A stretch of DNA of 64,000 nt from Nostoc sp. ATCC 43529 (GTDB taxonomy: Bacteria > Cyanobacteriota > Cyanobacteriia > Cyanobacteriales > Nostocaceae): assembly GCA_003326205.1 (NCBI GenBank), contig LWTK01000036.1, forward strand, positions 1 through 64,000. Direction: 5' to 3'. This document shows positions 25,321 through 33,694 of the stretch, in pieces. Both the position numbers and the translations under genes were made by a program. The notes under the pieces were generated by a model, which did no database searches, was not told where the DNA came from, and worked only from the letters and a program-made list of their open reading frames with translations. Every line of letters begins with the position of its first letter. Position 1 is the first letter of the stretch.

Positions 25321-26142
25321 ATGCCCAATAACATTACCTCACCAAATATTGGCTGTGCAGCTTGGGGCTGGAGAGAAGTCGAAATACCAGAATATTTTCG
25401 CCAGATAAGCAACCAAGGCATTCGCTCAGTAGAAGTTAACGCTCACCCCCAAGCACCCAAACATCTTTTAGATAATGCTGATGATGAATCAGTCTCTAAA
25501 ATAGCTACTTGGGCACAAGAAGCAGGTGTAGATATTATCTGCATAGCGGGACGAAATAATTTTACAATTCCAGAAGAAGCTGCTTTAGAAAAAGAGATTC
25601 AAAGAGTAGAACGTTTCGTTGACATAGCGCAACAACTAGGAGCAAAATTTGTCCGATTATTGTCTGGCGATCACAGAAACGATCATATTCTTGCTGATGT
25701 TTTTCCTCGGCTCCACTATGCCTTTAACCGCATTGGTGATTATGCCGAAGCAAGAGGTATTAAAATAACTATTGAAAATCATGGCGGCCCAACAGCAACA
25801 GGACAAAGAGTTGCCAGAATTATGGAAGGCATCAAAAGTCCTGCGGTTGGCGTCAACTACGATCCCGCTAACTTTTTGAACCAAGGAACCGATCCCCTGA
25901 TGGCATTACGCTACATCCTTCCTTGGGTAAACTACAGTCATTGGAAAGATGTCCGATGGGCTAATGGTAGCCCTCAATTTTGTGCTTTTGGCGAAGGAGA
26001 AATTGTTTGGCAGCCAATTATCCAAGAACTATTAAATGCAGGTTACCAGGGATATTGGGTAGTTGAGTATGAAGAACCATCAGATGTTGAGCATGGAACC
26101 AAAGAAAGCGTAAATAATTTGTGTCAAATGTTAGGAATGTAA
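25321..26142 (+). CDS. sugar phosphate isomerase/epimerase (AP endonuclease family 2 TIM barrel)
   Basis: This 273-residue TIM-barrel protein has the usual metal ligands of the xylose-isomerase-like family: Glu in ITIENHGG, Asp in VNYDPANF, His in NYSHWKDV, and the final Glu in WVVEYEEP. Relatives include hydroxypyruvate isomerase, inosose dehydratase (IolE) and 3-keto-sugar epimerases. The frame is open from 25243, but the extra 26 codons translate a 7-nt repeat (ATCCAAA), so ATG 25321 is preferred. It lies between the aminotransferase and SDR genes. Acting on a keto-sugar made by the SDR is a reasonable guess. Confidence 0.87.
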   Translation: MPNNITSPNIGCAAWGWREVEIPEYFRQISNQGIRSVEVNAHPQAPKHLLDNADDESVSKIATWAQEAGVDIICIAGRNNFTIPEEAALEKEIQRVERFVDIAQQLGAKFVRLLSGDHRNDHILADVFPRLHYAFNRIGDYAEARGIKITIENHGGPTATGQRVARIMEGIKSPAVGVNYDPANFLNQGTDPLMALRYILPWVNYSHWKDVRWANGSPQFCAFGEGEIVWQPIIQELLNAGYQGYWVVEYEEPSDVEHGTKESVNNLCQMLGM

Positions 26143-26145
26143 GAA

Positions 26146-26310
26146 ATTAGAATTCAGAATTCAGAATTCAGAATTCAGAATTATAAATAGTGTAAAACTA
26201 CAGATTAATTGAACACAACCTCAACTCCTAACTCCTAACTCCCAACTCCTAACTCCCAACTCCTAACTCCTAACTCCTAACTCCCAACTCCCAACTCCCA
26301 ACTCCTAACT
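26146..26310. repeat. heptanucleotide STRR arrays (AGAATTC and CTCCTAA/CTCCCAA)
   Basis: AGAATTC runs near 26150-26182 and about twelve CTCCTAA/CTCCCAA units run from 26222 to 26310, filling the spacer between the TIM-barrel and SDR genes. Confidence 0.9.
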
Positions 26311-26336
26311 ATTTTTCATCAAAGGTTAGTAATTAA

Positions 26337-27092
26337 ATGTCATTTTCTCTAGATGGACATGTTGCCTTAGTTACAGGAAGTTCTGCTGGTTTGGGAAAAG
26401 CGATCGCTCTCAAATTGGGACAAGCCGGTGCTAAGGTAGCAATCAATTACAGCAATAACGAATCGCGGGCTAAACAGGCTTTGGCTGAACTAGAACAGCA
26501 AGGTTGCCAAGGAATTTTAGTGCGTGGGGATGTTACCGACGAAGCAGACGTGGCAGCTATTTATGAAGCGATCGCCACACAACTTGGCGCTGTAGATATT
26601 TTGGTGTTGAATGCAACCGGAAACCAGCCTCAGATACCCTTTGAGGAGTTCACTTGGCAAGATTTCCAAACAATGCTTGATTTTTTTGTCAAGAGTCCCT
26701 ATTTACTGACTCGTATTTGCTTACCCGTGATGAAGCAGAAACAATGGGGGCGAATTATCAATATCAGTAGTGACGTTTGTTTTCGAGGGGTGAATAACTC
26801 TAGTGCTTACGTCACCGCCAAAAGTGGACAACTTGGTTTCACACGCAGCATGGCGACGGAACTTGCACCCTTTGGAATCACAGTTAACGCCGTTGCTCCG
26901 GGGTGGATTCCTGTAGAACGCCATGAAAGTGTCCCTCAACAAAAAAAAGATGCTTACCAAATAAGAATTCCTATGCAGCAATGGGGTACTCCACAGGATA
27001 TTTCTGAAGCTGTGCTTTATTTTGCTAGTCAAGAATCCAAGTTTGTCACGGGACAATATTTATGTATTAATGGTGGCTTTACGCTTATGTAA
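26337..27092 (+). CDS. short-chain dehydrogenase/reductase (classical SDR)
   Basis: This 251-residue classical SDR has the cofactor motif VTGSSAGLGKAIA near 12-24, the catalytic serine in INISSDVC, and Tyr158-x3-Lys162 (YVTAK). NAVAPGW follows, and a C-terminal GQYLCINGG is typical of FabG-like and sugar/cyclitol dehydrogenases. It could oxidise or reduce a sugar hydroxyl with NAD(P). It lies downstream of the TIM-barrel and aminotransferase genes, which suggests a shared keto-sugar intermediate; a fatty-acid role is less likely in this context. Its own promoter is possible since a 194-bp repeat-filled spacer precedes it. Confidence 0.88.
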   Translation: MSFSLDGHVALVTGSSAGLGKAIALKLGQAGAKVAINYSNNESRAKQALAELEQQGCQGILVRGDVTDEADVAAIYEAIATQLGAVDILVLNATGNQPQIPFEEFTWQDFQTMLDFFVKSPYLLTRICLPVMKQKQWGRIINISSDVCFRGVNNSSAYVTAKSGQLGFTRSMATELAPFGITVNAVAPGWIPVERHESVPQQKKDAYQIRIPMQQWGTPQDISEAVLYFASQESKFVTGQYLCINGGFTLM

Positions 27093-27498
27093 ATATATTT
27101 AGTTTTAATCGGACTACTTCCTTCCACCATAAGATTATCTATAACTCTTCCTTTGCGTCCTTGGCGTCCTTGGCGGTAGCCTGCGGCAAGCCGCTGCGCG
27201 TCTACGTTAAAAAAATAGGTATTGCTTTAAAAGTCTCACGCAAAGGTAAGGCAGCGACGGGTACGTAGGGGGTTTCCACGCCAGTTGCTTCTCCTGTGGT
27301 CGCCGCTGCGCGAACAAGTCGGCAGAGCCGCCCAACGCACTGGCTCCCCATGAGCGACTGCCGCGCAAAGGCGCAAAGAATAAGATACCTGAAAGCGTAT
27401 GTAAAAATTTGTCTATGGTATGCCTAAAGATACAAGCTTTTAGCAGTAGTTTATGTGATTCTCAATTGGGGAAAGTAGTTATTTTTTAATCAGGGATT
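27093..27498. other. gene-free spacer with GC-rich dispersed repeats
   Basis: It contains GC-rich scrambled palindromes, such as CTGCGGCAAGCCGCTGCGCG near 27180 and GCCGCTGCGCGAAC near 27303, of a type also seen near 32900, 48140-48260 and 49700. No gene was seen. Confidence 0.55.
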
Positions 27499-29856
27499 AT
27501 GCCGCAATATTTTGGACAGCTGCACACAGCCGAGCCAGCTTGGTCAATTCTGGGAGCAGTAGAATCAATACAACAAGACGATCGCCATATCTTATTAAAA
27601 TGCGGCATTCCCTGTCTGAAGATTAGCATTTTAGCACCTAACTTAATTCGGGTACGGATGACCCCGACTGGCGAATTTTTACCCAGGCGATCGTGGGCAG
27701 TGGCACAGGCGGATGAAGAATGGTCTAAGGTAACCTTTGAGGTACGAGAAAAAGCAGAGAGTATAGAAATTACAACCGAGCAATTATCTATTGTCGTCTC
27801 CCGCGATCCTTGTCGTATCCAGTGCTTCGATTCAGCAGGACAGCCCTTTGCTGAGGATGCAGACATGGGAATGGGGTGGCGCACAGGTGCGATCGCTGGG
27901 TGGAAACGAATAGAAACCGACGAACATTTCTATGGTTTTGGCGAACCCACTGGCTTGCTAGATCAGCGATCGAAAGTGAGAACTAATTGGACAACTGATG
28001 CGATCGATTTTGGGATCTTGACAGACAGTATGTATCAGTCGATTCCCTTTTTTATCGCCTTGCGTCCGAGTTTGGGCTACGGGCTTTTTTTCAATACTAC
28101 TTTTTGGAGCCGATTCGATCTAGGTGCCCAGCAGCTTGGAGTCTGGCGGATGGAAACTCAGGGAAGCGAACTAGATTACTACATCATTTATGGGCCGGAA
28201 CCCGCAAAAATTATCCAGATGTACACCAAGCTAACTGGACGGATGCCTTTACCACCCCGATGGTCGTTAGGTTACCACCAGTGTCGCTGGAGTTATGAAT
28301 CACAGGATATAGTTCAGAAACTGGCGCAGGAATTTCGGGGGCGGCAAATTCCCTGTGATGTTATCCATTTAGATATTGATTATATGAACGGCTACCGGGT
28401 TTTTACCTGGAGTCCCAAGCGATTTGCTAACCCTAAAGAATTAATCCAAAATCTCAAATCAGATGGCTTTAAAGTCGCGACAATTGTTGAACCAGGGGTC
28501 AAGTACGATCCAGAAGCAGACTATAAAGTCTTCGATGAAGGATTAAAGAACGATTATTTTGTTCGTAAAACCAATGGCCAGCTATTTCACGGCTATGTTT
28601 GGCCTGACAAAGCCGTGTTTCCTGATTACATACGCAAAGAAGTTCGAGATTGGTGGGGAGGTTTACTAAACAGCCTAACTGATATTGGTATTGCCGGCAT
28701 CTGGAATGACATGAATGAACCCACACTAGACGATCGCCCATTCGGTGACCCTAGTAAAAAAATTGACTTTCCCCTTGATTCTGCACAAGGACCGGCTGAT
28801 GAAAAAACTACCCACGCTGAAACCCATAACGTATATGGGTTAATGATGGCACAAGCATCTTATCAGGCAGTCCTCAAATCCCGTCCCACGGAACGCACAT
28901 TTTTCTTGACACGTGCCGGATTTGCGGGCATTCAGCGTTGGTCAGCAGTATGGACGGGAGACAATCAATCTCTGTGGGAACACTTAGAAATGTCCATACC
29001 AATGTTGTGTAACTTGGGATTGTCGGGTATTGCCTTTGTGGGTAGTGATATTGGAGGGTTTGCGGGGAATGCCACGGCGGAACTATTTACTCGTTGGATG
29101 CAGCTAGGAATGCTTTACCCCTTCATGCGGGGACATTCAGCATTGACCACAGCACAGCATGAACCTTGGACATTTGGCGATCGCGTTGAAAAAATTTGCC
29201 GTGAGTACATTGAACTCCGTTACCGACTACTGCCCTACATCTACACACTTTTCTGGGAAGCTGCAACTACAGGCGCACCAATTCTGCGTCCCCTACTCTA
29301 TAATTTTCCTAACGATCCGCAGACTTTCAGCCTCGCAGACCAAGTAATGCTTGGTTCATCATTACTAGCAGCACCAATTTATCGTCCCGGTGTTCAATAT
29401 CGTGCTGTATATTTGCCTGAAGGTCAGTGGTATGACTGGTGGAGTGGTGAAGCTTTCACAGGCCCAACCGACATCTTGGCACACGCACCACTTGAGCAAA
29501 TGCCATTATACGTCCGTGCTGGTTCCATTATTCCCACGATCCCAGTCATGCAATATGTAGATGAACGTCCCATAGACCAGATGAGACTAAAGATTTGGAA
29601 GGGGATAGGTGAGTTTACCCTTTACGAAGATGACGGTCACACATTTGAGTACAAAACAGGAGCCTTTTGCACAACAACTTACCGCGTTAATTCGCAAGAA
29701 CAAAGAACCATTGTTGAGATTGAAGCTAGAGAAGGTGAGTTTTCACCTGCAAAGCGCGACATCATTGTGGAGTTAGTCGGTGTTGGTGAACAAAGCTTTA
29801 TTGATGATGGCGCTGCACATCAATTAGAGTTTTCTACTAGTGGCCTGTCCCATTAG
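27499..29856 (+). CDS. GH31 family alpha-glucosidase
   Basis: This 785-residue enzyme has the full GH31 architecture: N-terminal beta-sandwich, a TIM barrel at about 255-600 and C-terminal beta domains. The barrel contains DVIHLDIDYMNGYRVFTW and the nucleophile motif GIWNDMNEP with Asp404. FVGSDIGGF and MQLGMLYPFMRGHS are further GH31 landmarks. No signal peptide is seen, so it should be cytoplasmic. GH31 enzymes release terminal alpha-linked glucose or xylose, and some act as transglycosidases. It is the last rightward gene of the cluster, possibly for turnover or processing of the product or storage glucan. Confidence 0.93.
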   Translation: MPQYFGQLHTAEPAWSILGAVESIQQDDRHILLKCGIPCLKISILAPNLIRVRMTPTGEFLPRRSWAVAQADEEWSKVTFEVREKAESIEITTEQLSIVVSRDPCRIQCFDSAGQPFAEDADMGMGWRTGAIAGWKRIETDEHFYGFGEPTGLLDQRSKVRTNWTTDAIDFGILTDSMYQSIPFFIALRPSLGYGLFFNTTFWSRFDLGAQQLGVWRMETQGSELDYYIIYGPEPAKIIQMYTKLTGRMPLPPRWSLGYHQCRWSYESQDIVQKLAQEFRGRQIPCDVIHLDIDYMNGYRVFTWSPKRFANPKELIQNLKSDGFKVATIVEPGVKYDPEADYKVFDEGLKNDYFVRKTNGQLFHGYVWPDKAVFPDYIRKEVRDWWGGLLNSLTDIGIAGIWNDMNEPTLDDRPFGDPSKKIDFPLDSAQGPADEKTTHAETHNVYGLMMAQASYQAVLKSRPTERTFFLTRAGFAGIQRWSAVWTGDNQSLWEHLEMSIPMLCNLGLSGIAFVGSDIGGFAGNATAELFTRWMQLGMLYPFMRGHSALTTAQHEPWTFGDRVEKICREYIELRYRLLPYIYTLFWEAATTGAPILRPLLYNFPNDPQTFSLADQVMLGSSLLAAPIYRPGVQYRAVYLPEGQWYDWWSGEAFTGPTDILAHAPLEQMPLYVRAGSIIPTIPVMQYVDERPIDQMRLKIWKGIGEFTLYEDDGHTFEYKTGAFCTTTYRVNSQEQRTIVEIEAREGEFSPAKRDIIVELVGVGEQSFIDDGAAHQLEFSTSGLSH

Positions 29857-30060
29857 TTCTGAAAGGTTCGTAGTAAGCACTTTAGTGCTTAAAAATCAAG
29901 GACTAAAGTCCTTACTACAAACTTATTTACCTATCATAACTAATGGTTCATCGCATTAGTTCTGAAAGGTTCGTAGTAAGCACTTTAGTGCTTAAAAATC
30001 AAGGACTAAAGTCCTTACTACGAACATTTTTACCTAGAAAATTAATGCGATGAACCACTA
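29851..30060. repeat. tandem pair of hairpin repeats, the second within a 120-bp palindrome
   Basis: A 68-bp block beginning CATTAGTTCTGAAAGG and containing TTCGTAGTAAGC...CCTTACTAC occurs at 29851-29918 and again at 29954-30021. The second copy lies within large arms TAATGGTTCATCGCATTAGT (29941-29960) and ATTAATGCGATGAACCACTA (30041-30060). It separates convergent GH31 and NtdB-like genes and probably acts as a two-way terminator. A related hairpin is at 47202-47264. Confidence 0.85.
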
Positions 30061-30067
30061 TCTTAAC

Positions 30068-30910
30068 TTATTGAATGAGTGTTTTTAATACAGATAATAT
30101 TCCTTTAGTGTACTCATTCTTTTCTATTCGAGAATGTAATTTTTTAGCTTCGCTTGTAGCATTTCCTACTAAATAACCATGTTCAACTGCTTGAAGCATT
30201 TCAATATCATTGCCACTTTCACCAAAAGCTATAGAGTTTTTGTAGTTAATATTTGTATGTTTTAAAATAAAATTAACTATATCTTTTTTCCCCGTTCCTG
30301 AAGGTGTAAAATCCACATCATAACAATTTTCGGGATCTCCGCATAAAGGATTACATTGACTAATATTGACTGCAATACCAGCCTTTTTAGCTATATTTTT
30401 TATTTGCAGTAGTGCTTGTGAATCAAGTTCCTTGTTTTGTTGATGATAATAGTAATTTTTTAAGAAGCGAGAATCTTCTATTTGAGGTTGTGGTATCAAC
30501 TGGATATCATCTACTTTTAAGAGATTAACTAAATTATTAACTAATTTTTGTGAAAATCCAGTTTTTCTCAGATTATTATCCCATATTTGATCTTTTTCAC
30601 CGTATTGTTTTTGATTAAAATATGTTAGTTCAGTACCCAAACTACTGGCAATAAAATGAGGTAAGACGTTTAAACCATATTTATTTATCTTAGAAAATAC
30701 TGAAGTTAAACTGCTGCCAGTAACCCAACCTAAAATAATTTGTTTTTCGTAGCTCTGGTTTAATAAATACTCTTCTAGTTCCTTTTGATCCTTTTGATGA
30801 CACTCTTCGTTTTGGTGAGCCAGATAAGTTTCGTCAAAATCTGTAAAAACAACGTATTTTGGTTGTGGAACATAAGGTAATAGCTTGGTATGATGTTCGT
30901 GAAATTTCAT
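30068..30910 (-). CDS. HAD phosphatase resembling kanosamine-6-phosphate phosphatase NtdB
   Basis: This 280-residue HAD-IIB phosphatase has nucleophile and acid Asp24/Asp26 in VFTDFDETYL, GWVTGSS for motif II and FGESGNDIEMLQ for motif IV. From memory of family sequences it resembles Bacillus subtilis NtdB along its whole length, including PHFIASSLGTELTYF, SQCNPLCGDPENCYDVDF and GTGKKDIV. NtdB removes phosphate from kanosamine 6-phosphate. The frame is open to 31000, but the extra 30 residues translate intergenic repeats, so ATG 30910 is chosen. Together with the DegT, SDR and TIM-barrel genes it suggests an amino-sugar branch; similarity does not prove the substrate. Confidence 0.8.
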   Translation of the reverse strand: MKFHEHHTKLLPYVPQPKYVVFTDFDETYLAHQNEECHQKDQKELEEYLLNQSYEKQIILGWVTGSSLTSVFSKINKYGLNVLPHFIASSLGTELTYFNQKQYGEKDQIWDNNLRKTGFSQKLVNNLVNLLKVDDIQLIPQPQIEDSRFLKNYYYHQQNKELDSQALLQIKNIAKKAGIAVNISQCNPLCGDPENCYDVDFTPSGTGKKDIVNFILKHTNINYKNSIAFGESGNDIEMLQAVEHGYLVGNATSEAKKLHSRIEKNEYTKGILSVLKTLIQ

Positions 30911-31174
30911 ATTATTTATCAAGAAAGGCAGAGGGCAGAGGGCAGGAGGCAGAAGGAATACTGCCCTCTGCCGCGACCAAAGCAGGGTGGTTTCATACAA
31001 GCAAAGAAAAACTAAAACTGGGTTTCAAAGCCTTTCCCCCGTGGGGGAGAGGTTTGGAAGTGAGGGAAAAAACCTGGACACAAAACGAGAAATCAGGACT
31101 TATGTATTTTTCTTTTTTCGTATGAAACCACTCTGCTTTCCCTTTCCCCAGTCCCAATGCCCCATGTCCAATTC

Positions 31175-32257
31175 CTAAGCTATCGTCACATCTGGCGATA
31201 AGTAAACATTTTGAATGGCGTGAAATAGTTTGACGCCTTCTTCAAAGGGACGTTGGAATGTCTTGCGTCCAGAAATTAATCCCGAACCACCAGCGCGTTT
31301 GTTAATGACGGCGGTGCGAACTGCTTCGGCCAAGTCATTTTTGCCCGTTGCGCCACCAGAATTAATCAGTCCCGCGCGTCCGGAGTAGCAATTGAGTACT
31401 TGATAACGAGCCAAATCAATTGGGTGGTCGGTTGTTAATTCTGTGTAAACCCGTTCGTCGGTTTTGCCGTAACTCTTACCGGTAGCTTTGACAACTGCTC
31501 CATAGCCGTTGTTGCATTCGGGTAACTTTTGTTTGATGATGTCGGCTTCAATGGTGACACCCAAATGATTTGCTTGTCCGGTGAGGTCGGCTGCAAGATG
31601 ATAATCTTTATCTTGTTTAAAAGCGTTGTTCCGCAAATAGCACCAGAGAATAGTTGCCATCCCTAATTCATGGGCGCGTTTAAAAGCTTTGCTGATTTCT
31701 TGAATTTGCCTGGTAGACTGGTCTGAACCAAAGTAAATTGTTGCACCAACGGCTGCTGCGCCTAAATTCCAAGCTTGTTCGACATCAGCAAACAATACCT
31801 GGTCAAATTGATTGGGGAAGGTCAGCAATTCGTTGTGATTGATTTTGACAATAAAGGGAATTTTATGGGCATATTTTCGTGATACGATACCCAATACTCC
31901 CAAAGTGGTGGCAACAGCGTTGCATTCTGCGGCGATCGCTAACTTCACAATATTTTCGGGATCGAAGTAAATCGGATTCGGCGCAAAAGACGCAGCGGCG
32001 GAATGTTCAATGCCTTGGTCTACTGGCAGAATAGACAAATAGCCTGTGTTTGCCAACCGACCAGTAGAATAAAGTAACTGAAGATTACGCAATACTTGAG
32101 GATTGCGATCGCTATTAATCCAAACTCGATCTATAAAATCTGGCCCCGGTAAATGCAATAAATCCTTAGAAACCTTTGCTTTGTAGGTAAGCAGGTCTTC
32201 TGCCTCTTTACCTAGCAATAACTCGATAGAATTAGACTCTATGAGCGTTGTAGTCAT
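31175..32257 (-). CDS. fbaB: class I fructose-bisphosphate aldolase (DhnA/FbaB type)
   Basis: This 360-residue protein follows E. coli FbaB closely: [20 protein letters not shown] near 62-81, [28 protein letters not shown], the lysine-bearing segment [10 protein letters not shown] and [10 protein letters not shown]. It reversibly splits fructose 1,6-bisphosphate through a Schiff base and may also act on sedoheptulose 1,7-bisphosphate, a general aldolase property in photosynthetic organisms. A GAGGA ribosome site precedes the ATG at 32257. The gene could be ordinary central metabolism. Its place at the end of a region with transketolase and heptose genes also allows a role in C7 sugar supply. 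Confidence 0.9.
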   Translation of the reverse strand: MTTTLIESNSIELLLGKEAEDLLTYKAKVSKDLLHLPGPDFIDRVWINSDRNPQVLRNLQLLYSTGRLANTGYLSILPVDQGIEHSAAASFAPNPIYFDPENIVKLAIAAECNAVATTLGVLGIVSRKYAHKIPFIVKINHNELLTFPNQFDQVLFADVEQAWNLGAAAVGATIYFGSDQSTRQIQEISKAFKRAHELGMATILWCYLRNNAFKQDKDYHLAADLTGQANHLGVTIEADIIKQKLPECNNGYGAVVKATGKSYGKTDERVYTELTTDHPIDLARYQVLNCYSGRAGLINSGGATGKNDLAEAVRTAVINKRAGGSGLISGRKTFQRPFEEGVKLFHAIQNVYLSPDVTIA

Positions 32258-32311
32258 AGCGTTTTCCTCAAAACTTGAGCAAATGACCTTGCCTTTAAGA
32301 TAGCATTTTAG

Positions 32312-32407
32312 TCAGAATTCAGAATTCAGAACTCAGAATTCAGAATAGTTAAAGAATCAGAGTAATATTTGATAGGCAATAGGCAATAGGCAATAGGCAA
32401 TAGGCAA
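32312..32407. repeat. heptanucleotide STRRs (AGAATTC, GGCAATA)
   Basis: Short runs of AGAATTC near 32314-32345 and of GGCAATA near 32373-32407 lie in the spacer between the aldolase gene and the next gene. Confidence 0.85.
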
Positions 32408-32510
32408 CAGATTTTTTCACGAATGATTTAGGATTGCTATAGTAATGCCTGTTAACCGCGATCGGTCAAAAGCTAATTATGCTAATAATCATAAATAAAA
32501 TCAATCAACC

Positions 32511-32840
32511 ATGAGTAAATTTCAAATCAATATCGATTTCAGCAATATAGATTTAGCTGCCTTGGAGACAGAAGACGATTTTCAAAGAGAGGCAAATATA
32601 TTATTACCAAAGGTACTGATAAAACTAGGAGAAACTGTCGGCGAAAAGACATGGGAAGAATTACAGCAACAACTCAAAGGTTCTGGAGGTAAACTCAAAT
32701 CTTCTCAAAGCGAAAAACGTCGATTTATTCAAGAAACCGGAAGAACTTATCAACGAAATGCCAGCAACAGAGAAAAGCAAGAGTTACAAGTATATATAGT
32801 AGAGCAATTACGCCAGCACAAGCAGCAAACTCATCTTTAA
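32511..32840 (+). CDS. small hydrophilic hypothetical protein
   Basis: This 109-residue protein is not recognised. The first half is acidic (FSNIDLAALETEDDF), the second half basic and glutamine/lysine-rich (EKRRFIQETGRTYQRNASNR), with no membrane segment. Predicted helices and the clean start after CAATCAACC make it a plausible real gene. It stands alone between the aldolase and the receiver-domain gene. Confidence 0.6.
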   Translation: MSKFQINIDFSNIDLAALETEDDFQREANILLPKVLIKLGETVGEKTWEELQQQLKGSGGKLKSSQSEKRRFIQETGRTYQRNASNREKQELQVYIVEQLRQHKQQTHL

Positions 32841-33160
32841 TTCCTCAAAGGAATGGGGTGTTAGGAGTGTTGATTGTTGACCCTCCGGCTTACCTCGACT
32901 TCTCTACCGGACGCACTCGCGTTCACTACACTAGTTGCGTACTCTGCAAGAAGGCGTTCCGGCAAACCAATGATATTTAAAAAAGTGGGATGCTCGCCTT
33001 CCTACTCCCTATTCCTTAAGATATGATAATTTTTAACCTTTAGTAGATGTGGCGATCGCATTTCCCATCAGTTAATAAATTAGTAGGCGCATTATTAATG
33101 CCATTGCATAAAATGTATGCATTTTAATACCAAACTTAATACTACATTGTAGTAAAAATA
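32841..33160. other. spacer with dispersed GC-rich repeat
   Basis: It holds a fragment of the GC-rich palindrome class (GGACGCACTCGCGTTC near 32910) and AT-rich DNA before the receiver-domain gene. No gene was seen. Confidence 0.5.
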
Positions 33161-33574
33161 ATGCCTAAGAAGTCTATATCTTTAAAGGAACTACGCTTAC
33201 TGGTTGTGGATCACGACCCTGACACGAGAAAAATACTTACTACTTTGTTTAAATTAGAGGGAGCAGAAGTTATTGCAGCTGCTTGTGCGTCGGAAGCTTT
33301 AGAAGTAATGTTAAATTATAAACCAGATATTTTGATTTGTGATATCTGTTTACCAGGTGAAGATGGCTACTCATTGCTGGAGAAAATTAGAACACTGAAC
33401 AAACAACAAATCCAACAAGAAATTCCAGCGATCGCTTTGACTGCATTCGTTCATGAACAATACCGTATCTATGGATTATTAGCAGGTTTTCAGAGCTATC
33501 TATACAAACCAATTGACTTGAAGAAGTTAGTTTTTTTAGTTAGTAATTTAATTAAGGTAAGCAGTTATAACTAA
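33161..33574 (+). CDS. stand-alone response regulator receiver domain
   Basis: This 137-residue CheY-like protein consists only of a receiver domain. The phosphoacceptor is Asp61 in ILICDICLPGEDGY, the switch threonine is in IALTAF and the conserved lysine in YLYKPID. The acidic pair near the N-terminus reads VVDHDPD, so one of the usual two aspartates is His19, which may change magnesium binding. It ends 120 bp before the convergent CheB/CheR hybrid kinase, whose C-terminal receiver it resembles, and could be a phosphate-relay partner. Confidence 0.9.
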   Translation: MPKKSISLKELRLLVVDHDPDTRKILTTLFKLEGAEVIAAACASEALEVMLNYKPDILICDICLPGEDGYSLLEKIRTLNKQQIQQEIPAIALTAFVHEQYRIYGLLAGFQSYLYKPIDLKKLVFLVSNLIKVSSYN

Positions 33575-33615
33575 TAGAATTTTTGATTTTAAGAGGCAAC
33601 AGAAAACGATTTTTT

Positions 33616-33668
33616 GTCATTCCACCCAATGTAGAGACGTAGCATTGCTACTCTACAAACCAATTTGT
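33616..33668. repeat. palindromic repeat GTAGAGACGTAGCATTGCTAC (copy 1 flanking the kinase gene)
   Basis: A roughly 52-bp block, TCATTCCACCCAATGTAGAG to ACCAATTTGT, containing an inverted repeat. It is related to 38417-38471 on the other side of the CheB/CheR kinase gene. Confidence 0.75.
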
Positions 33669-33694
33669 GGCTCCACTTGCCTACTCCCTGTTCC

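Noticed and set aside
29851..30060. Insertion sequence remnant at the tandem hairpins
   Set aside because: No transposase fragment; size and symmetry fit a non-autonomous repeat or terminator.
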